In this document: one piece after another, positions 51,489 to 56,639 of the stretch | Layout: the number at the start of each line of letters is the position of its first letter | Numbering within the stretch: the first letter of the stretch is position 1 | Origin: Clostridia bacterium | GTDB taxonomy: Bacteria; Bacillota; Clostridia; Oscillospirales; Acutalibacteraceae | Length of the DNA: 56,639 bases | NCBI GenBank assembly: GCA_017407755.1 | Contig: JAFQVY010000019.1 | Coordinates: 1-56,639 of the forward strand | Direction: 5' to 3' | Translations under genes and position numbers: made by a program | The notes under the pieces: model-generated | Told to the model about the DNA's origin: nothing | What the model saw: the letters and a program-made list of their open reading frames with translations, nothing else | The model's database searches: none

Positions 51489-54107
51489 TTAAGATACTGT
51501 TTTCTCGCTGTTGCTAACTATCTGAGAAACACATTCAATAACGGTTTTTCTGTTTTCTTCAAACTGCTCTGCGGTCCAGGTGCTTGTTTCGCTTTCACGT
51601 CTGCGCAAAGCCGATATTTCTCTTGTCATATTTTCCACAGGGCGGCTGCCGCTTACTTCGTGGCGGAAGGTACGGGAAAGTATTGCACAGGTAGAACCTA
51701 AACGCTTATGCTCGCCGATTACATACTCACTCTTAAGCTGACCTTCACCGATTTTTGCAATACCGCCAAAGCCGTAAGGAACACCCTTTGCCTTGAATTT
51801 TTTGCAAAGTCTTTCAACGGTTCCGTCGGCAAGAAGTTCAAACATAAAGCTCATATTATAACTTAAATGCAAATCGTTAAGACCTATGTAAACCTCGGAT
51901 ATACCGTCAAGAGCTAAGATTTCATCAACCTTTTCAACTGCCTCAGCCGTTTCAAAAAGCAACACCGTAGGTACTCTGCCGTCAACATAGTCAAGAAAAG
52001 TTTTTACCTCTTCTACAGTTTTAAAGTAAGGCAGCATAATAACGTCGGCACCGTCATCTACTATTCTGTCGATTTCTGCCTTGAGACCTTCGTGAACAGG
52101 ATTACATCTTACAAGAAGCTGAGATTTATTTACTACATCTCTGAGCCTTTTTACATCATCAAGGCTTGAATGGGAAACAACCGTATCAAGATGCCCCTGA
52201 CGCTCATATTTTCCGATTATCTCCAAATCAAGAAAAATTCTGTCAACACCTGCAGTCTGGGCAGTCTTAGCAGCCTCAGGGTCAGCAGTAAGATACATAA
52301 GCTTGATTTTATTTTTGTTAACCGCTAAAAGCCTGCAGTAAAATTCGTAAATATTCTGAAGCATAACAGGGCGTGCAAAATATTTTTCAACCCTTTTTCT
52401 GCCGTTTTCGCCATAATACTCTCTGAGCTCACTGTTATTCATAAGCTCAACCATTTTATCAAGCAGCGCCTTGTCGCTGTGAGAAGGCACTAAAACACCG
52501 CTGACTAAGTTTTCAATAACCTCGCTGGGGCCGGGAATATCCGTTGTAATAATGGGAAGCTTCATCGCCATAGCCTCCTGAAGCACCATTGAAAAGCCTT
52601 CGCGATAGCTTGGGTGCACCAGTAAATCGCAGGCAGCCATATACTTTGCTACCTCTTTAGGTGCTACGTTTCCTGTGATTATTACATTACTTGAGCCTTT
52701 TGCCCACTCCATAAGCTCTTTATCAGGGGAATTTATGGTGTCCTCCATACCAACCAAAAATAGCCTTGTATTGCTGTTTTTATATGTAAGTGCACGGTAA
52801 GCACTCAAAAGCTCCCCCACGCCTTTGTCTTTATTAAGCCTGCCCACATATCCAAAAACAAAGGTGTCTTTTGAGATATCGTAGCTTTTTCTGATTTCAG
52901 CTCTGTATTCTTCTCTTTTATTTATATTGTAGACCTTAAAATCAACGCCGATGGTACCGCCCTTGCCGATTACCTCGATTTTCTCTTTTTTACAAAGCTT
53001 TTCGCTTACGGCAAGCTCCAGATTCTTGTTGCTTACGGCATAAATCTTAGTGGCACCGTTACAGATGTATTTTTCAAGAGCTTTGAAAAACTTTCTTTTT
53101 AATCCTTCAAAGCCAACGTATCTTATGCCCCACTGCCCGTAAACTCTTACAGGTATTTTCTTAAAACCCTTTGCAAGGGTACAGCAAATTGCGGCATTAG
53201 GCGAAGAATACTGAATTGCATCAAACCTGCCTTCTTTAAAAATCTTTTTCATTGCCTTTGTGCTTCTTAAAAGTGAAGAAACATTTATGCCGCGCTCAAG
53301 AGGAACCTCAACAACATTGGCAAATTTCCTGTGCCTTTCTTTAAACTCCTCACTCATATCCGCACAAACCACGGTAACCTCAAAGCCTTTTTCTGCAAGG
53401 TTTCTGGCGCTGTCAGAAATAAACCAATCAAAAAATTTGGCAATAGTAGCTACCATGCAAATTCTTATGGGGCGGTTTTCGTTGTCGCTCGAATTTCCCT
53501 CCTGCACACCGCTTGCGGTAAGCACAGAGGTAAAGGTACCGAAAAAGCATTTAACATCAAACCAGAAGCTTAAATTCTTTACATATTCGCCGTCAAGTCT
53601 TGCCTTAATGGCAATAGGCAGTTCGTCTCTGCCGTTAATCTGTGCCCAACCCGAAAGACCGGGGCGTACACTGTTGGCGTTATATTTGTCACGCTCCTCT
53701 ATTAAATCAAACTGATTCCACAAAGCAGGGCGAGGGCCGATAAATGACATTTGACCCAAGAAAATATTAACAAGCTGAGGAAGCTCATCAAGGCTTGCTT
53801 TTCTTAAAAGCTTGCCTATAGGAGTCAGAAACTGCTCAGGGTCTTCAAGAAGATGTGTGGGGATATTAGCATCGGTATCTGTGCTCATAGTGCGGAATTT
53901 GATAATATTAAAATGCTTTTTGTCCTTGCCTACTCTTTTCTGAACAAAAAACGGATTTCCTTTGTCCCAAATAAAAATAAGCAATGAAATTATGATAAAT
54001 ACAGGAAGTAATATCAGCAGAGCCAAAAACGAAAGCCCAATATCAAAAATCCGTTTTACTACGCTATATATCGATTTATTTTTAACAGCCTTGTTTGTAT
54101 TTGCCAT
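51489..54107 (-). CDS. Three-domain fusion: priming sugar-phosphate transferase + GT4 + HpcH/HpaI-type aldolase domain
   Basis: 872 residues from the ATG at 54107 (AAGGCGG upstream). Domain 1 (about 10-205): membrane helix FDIGLSFLALLILLPVFIII, FFVQKRVGKDKKHFNIIKFR with KFRTM, LRKASLDELPQLVNIFLGQM and SFIGPRPALW: the WcaJ/PglC-like priming transferase. Domain 2 (about 222-615): GT4 fold with FVFGYVGRLNKDKGVGELLS and YREGFSMVLQEAMAMKLPII. Domain 3 (about 628-840): LMYLTADPEAAKTAQTAGVD, RIFLDLEIIGKYERQGH, LLVRCNPVHEGLKAEIDRI, VPTVLLFETAEAVEKVDEIL and VYIGLNDLHLSYNM, the metal Glu/Asp pattern of HpcH/HpaI aldolases. First gene of the operon, so synthesis starts here. Confidence 0.87.
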   Translation of the reverse strand: MANTNKAVKNKSIYSVVKRIFDIGLSFLALLILLPVFIIISLLIFIWDKGNPFFVQKRVGKDKKHFNIIKFRTMSTDTDANIPTHLLEDPEQFLTPIGKLLRKASLDELPQLVNIFLGQMSFIGPRPALWNQFDLIEERDKYNANSVRPGLSGWAQINGRDELPIAIKARLDGEYVKNLSFWFDVKCFFGTFTSVLTASGVQEGNSSDNENRPIRICMVATIAKFFDWFISDSARNLAEKGFEVTVVCADMSEEFKERHRKFANVVEVPLERGINVSSLLRSTKAMKKIFKEGRFDAIQYSSPNAAICCTLAKGFKKIPVRVYGQWGIRYVGFEGLKRKFFKALEKYICNGATKIYAVSNKNLELAVSEKLCKKEKIEVIGKGGTIGVDFKVYNINKREEYRAEIRKSYDISKDTFVFGYVGRLNKDKGVGELLSAYRALTYKNSNTRLFLVGMEDTINSPDKELMEWAKGSSNVIITGNVAPKEVAKYMAACDLLVHPSYREGFSMVLQEAMAMKLPIITTDIPGPSEVIENLVSGVLVPSHSDKALLDKMVELMNNSELREYYGENGRKRVEKYFARPVMLQNIYEFYCRLLAVNKNKIKLMYLTADPEAAKTAQTAGVDRIFLDLEIIGKYERQGHLDTVVSHSSLDDVKRLRDVVNKSQLLVRCNPVHEGLKAEIDRIVDDGADVIMLPYFKTVEEVKTFLDYVDGRVPTVLLFETAEAVEKVDEILALDGISEVYIGLNDLHLSYNMSFMFELLADGTVERLCKKFKAKGVPYGFGGIAKIGEGQLKSEYVIGEHKRLGSTCAILSRTFRHEVSGSRPVENMTREISALRRRESETSTWTAEQFEENRKTVIECVSQIVSNSEKTVS

Positions 54108-54167
54108 ACTTGTGCCGCCTTTTCTTTTAAAAATAATACTTATAAATAAATACAAATATACACATTA

Positions 54168-54196
54168 ATACTAACACATTCGGGCGTATATGTAAA
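54168..54196 (-). promoter_or_regulatory. Promoter of the polysaccharide operon
   Basis: Minus strand TTTACA (54191-54196), 17-bp spacer, TAGTAT (54168-54173) with TGT before it. Only promoter seen for the nine genes to 41702. Confidence 0.5.
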
Positions 54197-54211
54197 CCTT
54201 TTTTACAAAAT

Positions 54212-54243
54212 AAAGGCAGAAACCTTTTAAGGTTTCTGCCTTT
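54212..54243 (-). terminator. Terminator of the ECF sigma operon
   Basis: 13-bp stem AAAGGCAGAAACC (54212-54224)/GGTTTCTGCCTTT (54231-54243), then TTTATTTTG on the minus strand. Confidence 0.75.
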
Positions 54244-54257
54244 ATTCATTGCTATAT

Positions 54258-55019
54258 TTATTCTTCATTATGTTTACCATAATTGTGGCGTTTTCCTGTG
54301 CCGCTTTCTTTGCAAGCAGGCAAAGTATTTTCGGGACAGTCGTTTTTATTATCGGCATCATCAAACTCAGCTATCAACTCTCTTATTTCCCGCATACTCA
54401 TATCCCGAATTTGCATTACATCCACATCTATACCCAGCTCTGTGAGCTTTTCATAGGCCCTGTATTTGCCCTTAGATAACCCTAGCTTATGAGCAACCTC
54501 TGATTTTGTATCTTCGTCGAAATAACAATAGGTATTATCACATTTACCCGTGCAGGAATTTATCTGCGACAAAAGTCTTTCTGTCTGGGCGTTGTCACTG
54601 CCAAAAACGCCTATTTCAAGAGTGTCGTTATCCTCCAAAAATACGGCGATTTCTTCGCTTTTTACAATTTTATCAATGGCGTCATAACAGCTTAAATATT
54701 TTATATCCAGTGCCTCTATCAATGCCTTGCCATCTTCATTGTAACTTTCTACAGAAACAACCTTGTCAAAGCGGTTAACAGAAAGCTCAAAAGAAGGGTT
54801 AATGTCAATACTTATACATACCGTAGGCACAAAAAACAGCCATGATCCTGTAGCCGCTAAAATCAGCAAACACGCCGCACAAGACACCCCGAAACGCAAA
54901 GCATTCATAGCTTTGGGTTTATATCCGCTTACTGCTTTAAGTACATTTTGCTTTGTTTTTTCAGCCAAATTTTTATCTGCTTTTATACTGTCAAAAGCAA
55001 TCCGTATTTTATTTTTCAT
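54258..55019 (-). CDS. RsgI-like membrane anti-sigma factor
   Basis: 253 residues from the ATG at 55019 (AGAGGTGA upstream), overlapping the sigma gene by 11 bp. Cytoplasmic N-terminus (1-42), one membrane helix (about 43-65, SCAACLLILAATGSWLFFV), then the RsgI juxtamembrane domain: SIDINPSFELSVNRFDKVV (70-88) with the conserved Asn-Pro (74-75), the site where RsgI-type proteins are reported to self-cleave. The rest is acidic and ends in a Cys/His-rich tail without a recognised ligand-binding module. It lacks a zinc-ZAS motif. It probably holds the ECF sigma until an outside signal arrives. Confidence 0.75.
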   Translation of the reverse strand: MKNKIRIAFDSIKADKNLAEKTKQNVLKAVSGYKPKAMNALRFGVSCAACLLILAATGSWLFFVPTVCISIDINPSFELSVNRFDKVVSVESYNEDGKALIEALDIKYLSCYDAIDKIVKSEEIAVFLEDNDTLEIGVFGSDNAQTERLLSQINSCTGKCDNTYCYFDEDTKSEVAHKLGLSKGKYRAYEKLTELGIDVDVMQIRDMSMREIRELIAEFDDADNKNDCPENTLPACKESGTGKRHNYGKHNEE

Positions 55020-55494
55020 ATCCGTCACCTCTGAGCTTTTCTTTCATAATTTGTTTAGAACGGTTAAGACGGGTATAAATTGTGTTTACGTTTTTGCCTA
55101 AAAGCTTACCGATTTCCAAAGCCGTGTAACCTTCATAATAATACAGATACACAACAATTCTGTATTTTTCAGGCAAAGACTGCACAGCACTAAGCACGTC
55201 ACTATAATCCTCTTGCTCACAGACAGGTTCTTCCACTACCTCTTCAAAGGATGTTGTATGACTTTTAAAAAAGCTCTTAAGTAAGTCTTTACAGGCGTTG
55301 ATTGTAACTCTGATAATCCACGCTTTTTCATGGTCGTCGCTAATAAATTCGGGGCTTTTTAGGGCGTACTTAATAAACACCGTCTGAAATATGTCCTCGG
55401 TGTCCGCATAATTTTTTAAATGCAATATGCAAATACGCTGTACTGTGTCTGCATATTTGTCAATAGCACTAATAACTTCTTGCTCACTACGCAC
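55009..55494 (-). CDS. ECF-family RNA polymerase sigma factor
   Basis: 161 residues, GTG start with AGAGGTAA upstream. Region 2: ADTVQRICILHLKNYADTED, IFQTVFIKYALKSPEFISDD and HEKAWIIRVTINACKDLL (15-75). Region 4: VQSLPEKYRIVVYLYYYEGY, TALEIGKLLGKNVNTIYTRL (103-145). Standard two-domain ECF size. Partner of the anti-sigma downstream. Candidate user of the CGTCTA promoters before both dockerin genes. Confidence 0.93.
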   Translation of the reverse strand: MRSEQEVISAIDKYADTVQRICILHLKNYADTEDIFQTVFIKYALKSPEFISDDHEKAWIIRVTINACKDLLKSFFKSHTTSFEEVVEEPVCEQEDYSDVLSAVQSLPEKYRIVVYLYYYEGYTALEIGKLLGKNVNTIYTRLNRSKQIMKEKLRGDGYEK

Positions 55495-55523
55495 CTTTTT
55501 TACCTCTGTCTTTAAAACTACTC

Positions 55524-55895
55524 TTATCTTCCTCTTCTGCAGACACCTCTGCTATGAAAATTACTATCACCATTGCCGTGGCAACCTTTTTCTTTCGCTC
55601 TGTCTGCATTTTGATTATCGCATATTCCGTCTCCGTTACGGTCCGTAAACCCGCCTAACGCTTCCCGATTATCGCAAACTCCGTTTTGATCCTCGTCAAC
55701 AAAGTTTCTTCCTCTTTCACTCTTGCCGCAGCTTACGTAATTTTCCTCGGCATTCACAGCTTCGCCGGTTTCGCGGTTATCACAAATTCCGTTTGAATTT
55801 TCATCGGCAAAATTTGCACAAACAGCAACCGTTCCCACTGTGCCTGCCAAAATTAACAGTGCAGCCATTAAAATAATTACCAGCATTTTTTTCAT
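55524..55895 (-). CDS. Small secreted protein with EF-hand-like Asp/Asn repeats
   Basis: 123 residues from the ATG at 55895 (AAGGAG upstream). Signal peptide (about 1-26). Three copies of an acidic loop: FADENSNGICDNRETG, FVDEDQNGVCDNREALG and FTDRNGDGICDN, with D-x-D/N-x-N/D-G spacing like calcium loops, each closing with CDN. Cys-rich, basic tail (SRGVCRRGR). 29 bp before the sigma gene, so likely the first gene of its operon; a secreted Ca-binding or sensing role is inferred. Confidence 0.7.
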   Translation of the reverse strand: MKKMLVIILMAALLILAGTVGTVAVCANFADENSNGICDNRETGEAVNAEENYVSCGKSERGRNFVDEDQNGVCDNREALGGFTDRNGDGICDNQNADRAKEKGCHGNGDSNFHSRGVCRRGR

Positions 55896-55911
55896 AATAA
55901 CAACTCCTTTT

Positions 55912-55946
55912 ACTTCTAACACGAATCAAAAAGGAAAATCCTTTCA
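55912..55946 (-). promoter_or_regulatory. Possible autoregulated ECF promoter of the sigma operon
   Basis: Minus strand TGAAAG (55941-55946), 17 bp, CGTGTTAGAAGT (55912-55923). The downstream block matches CGTCTAATAAGT of the dockerin promoters at 9 of 12 positions; the -35 is weaker and spacing 1 bp longer. Confidence 0.35.
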
Positions 55947-56007
55947 AAAAATTTATAGTTTCAGTATATTTTTAATTTTTGCCGCTGTCAACGGTTCAAA
56001 TTACTGT

Positions 56008-56035
56008 TATATCGAGGTTTTTATCTTCATATTAT
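56008..56035 (+). promoter_or_regulatory. Possible sigma-E-type promoter of the spoIIID remnant
   Basis: TTATATC then 14 bp then CATATTAT (56028-56035), close to the sigma-E pattern (ATA, 14 bp, CATACAAT-like). spoIIID is a sigma-E gene in B. subtilis. Confidence 0.35.
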
Positions 56036-56063
56036 TTAAGGAATAAAAGTTGGAGGTTTCTGT

Positions 56064-56216
56064 ATGAAAGAAATCGTTGAAGAAAGAGCCGCTCGCTTAG
56101 GAGAATACATCGTAAAAGAAAACGCCACCGTAAGAGCAACTGCCTGTAAATTCGGCATAAGCAAATCAACTGTTCATACAGAAGTAACAATAACGAACGG
56201 TTTGTGTGGCTGGTAG
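56064..56216 (+). pseudogene. spoIIID: Truncated SpoIIID-like regulator
   Basis: 50 codons, GGAGG upstream of the ATG. MKEIVEERAARLGEYIVKEN, then ATVRATACKFGISKSTVHTE, matches the helix-turn-helix half of SpoIIID, the mother-cell regulator of about 85-90 residues. After VT the sequence leaves the family (ITNGLCGW, stop), so the basic C-terminal part that also binds DNA is missing. Shifting frame past five bases (ataac) gives ERF, as in the family's VTERL, but no more. Probably a broken copy; a short functional form is possible. Confidence 0.65.
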
Positions 56217-56252
56217 CATAAACCCCGCAAAACCGCATAAACAAAGGCTTTT

Positions 56253-56286
56253 CAGCACGGCACACCGCCGTGCTGTTATTTTTTAT
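56253..56286 (+). terminator. Intrinsic terminator
   Basis: CAGCACGGC (56253-56261)/GCCGTGCTG (56267-56275), then TTATTTTTTA. It follows the spoIIID remnant. Confidence 0.75.
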
Positions 56287-56313
56287 CCTAAGGAATATTT
56301 ATAATCGCAACAT

Positions 56314-56360
56314 AAAATCTCGGCTAAAATATGAAACCATAACATTTTAGCCGAGATTTT
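56314..56360. repeat. 17-bp perfect inverted repeat
   Basis: Arms 56314-56330 and 56344-56360 (AAAATCTCGGCTAAAAT and its complement) around a 13-base loop, with T-rich flanks. It may be a second terminator insulating the antitoxin gene. Confidence 0.6.
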
Positions 56361-56397
56361 TTACTTTTTGAAATAACAAAATTTGTAATAAAAGCAC

Positions 56398-56436
56398 TTG
56401 ATAATCCGTTGAAAAAATTGTATACTATTTTCAACG
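56398..56436 (+). promoter_or_regulatory. Promoter and operator palindrome of the AbiEi-like gene
   Basis: TTGATA (56398-56403), 17-bp spacer, TATACT (56421-56426). CGTTGAAAA (56407-56415) and TTTTCAACG (56428-56436) form a perfect 9-bp inverted repeat around the -10, as expected for a self-repressing antitoxin. Confidence 0.6.
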
Positions 56437-56448
56437 AGGTGAACTTAT

Positions 56449-56639
56449 ATGGAACGACCTTCAATTTTATCAGAAATTAAAAAAGAAATTCAGAATGCAA
56501 AAATCGGTACTGTTTTTGTGCCGATTGATTTTGCTTTGATTACAGATAAAAAAACCGCAAGCGTTTCGCTAAGCCGTCTTGAAAAAGAAAAAATTGTTTT
56601 AAAAATAATGCGCGGTATTTATTATAAAGCGGAGTATAA
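56449..56639 (+). CDS. AbiEi / DUF6088-like antitoxin, N-terminal part (runs off the window)
   Basis: 63 codons visible, GAGGTG upstream of the ATG. SILSEIKKEIQNAKIGTVFV, then PIDFALITDKKTASVSLSRL and EKEKIVLKIMRGIYYKAEY follow the winged-helix pattern of AbiEi/DUF6088 proteins (a DF...SLSRL...RGIYY signature). In AbiE systems this protein represses its operon and counters the nucleotidyltransferase toxin AbiEii encoded next. The partner, if present, is outside the window. Confidence 0.7.
   Translation, partial: MERPSILSEIKKEIQNAKIGTVFVPIDFALITDKKTASVSLSRLEKEKIVLKIMRGIYYKAEY

Noticed and set aside
53260-53715. 151-codon plus-strand frame inside the fusion gene
   Set aside because: A reverse-frame shadow of conserved transferase codons, with no promoter or site of its own.
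56032-56265. 77-codon minus-strand frame opposite the spoIIID remnant
   Set aside because: Low-complexity Leu/Arg composition typical of antisense reading; the plus strand has the recognisable domain.
1-56639. CRISPR arrays, insertion sequences, rRNA genes
   Set aside because: No regularly spaced repeats, transposase frames or rRNA sequences were seen on either strand.

Overview
The window looks like a chromosomal segment of a low-to-moderate GC, spore-forming Clostridia member of the Ruminococcaceae/Oscillospiraceae type. Reasons: a complete spoIIA operon, a PdaB-type deacetylase and a SpoIIID remnant; Firmicutes gene orders (glmU-prs-pth-mfd; holB-ricT-trmN6-rsmI); frequent TTG/GTG starts behind strong AGGAGG-type sites; and two secreted proteins with C-terminal type I dockerins. 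One of these also carries a CBM26-like (starch-binding) region, reminiscent of amylosome-forming ruminococci. This placement is inference from gene content.

Layout. 1-8967: 5' end of ppdK (minus) with a structured leader, then glmU-like/prs/pth/mfd, a PrsA-like lipoprotein and a Thr/Pro-rich membrane protein. 9008-10597: CBM26-like dockerin protein. 10776-21694: 17 tightly overlapping minus-strand phage genes (terminase, portal, protease, capsid, connectors, then LysM/hub/spike/gp25/J/U baseplate and a fibre). No recognisable sheath, tape measure, lysis, integrase or repressor gene is present. 21855-24367: PdaB deacetylase, a probable structured ncRNA, a lipoprotein, an amidohydrolase and tRNA-Arg(ACG). 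24368-30572: M18 aminopeptidase and an hflX-DUF951-prfA-sua5-coaE-SLT run. 30746-31750: second dockerin protein, paralogous to the first. 31895-41673: proBA, three tiny unknown genes, a phosphoesterase, holB-ricT-ferredoxin-trmN6-rsmI-folC and spoIIAA-AB-sigF. 41702-54107: a nine-gene surface-polysaccharide operon read from one promoter. 54258-55895: Ca-binding-like secreted protein, ECF sigma factor and RsgI-like anti-sigma. 55923-56639: truncated spoIIID and the start of an AbiEi-like antitoxin gene with an operator palindrome over its promoter.

How parts connect. The two dockerin genes lie 20 kb apart on opposite strands. They share a non-sigma-A promoter (TGGTGTGAG, 16 nt, CGTCTAATAAGT), and a related sequence precedes the ECF sigma operon. 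This suggests a sigma/RsgI-type circuit controlling secreted dockerin proteins. The phage block has intact frames and host genes directly on both sides, so it looks more like a retained particle-forming cassette (possibly gene-transfer-agent-like) than a decaying prophage. All functional calls come from reading the sequence; no searches or structure predictions were run.
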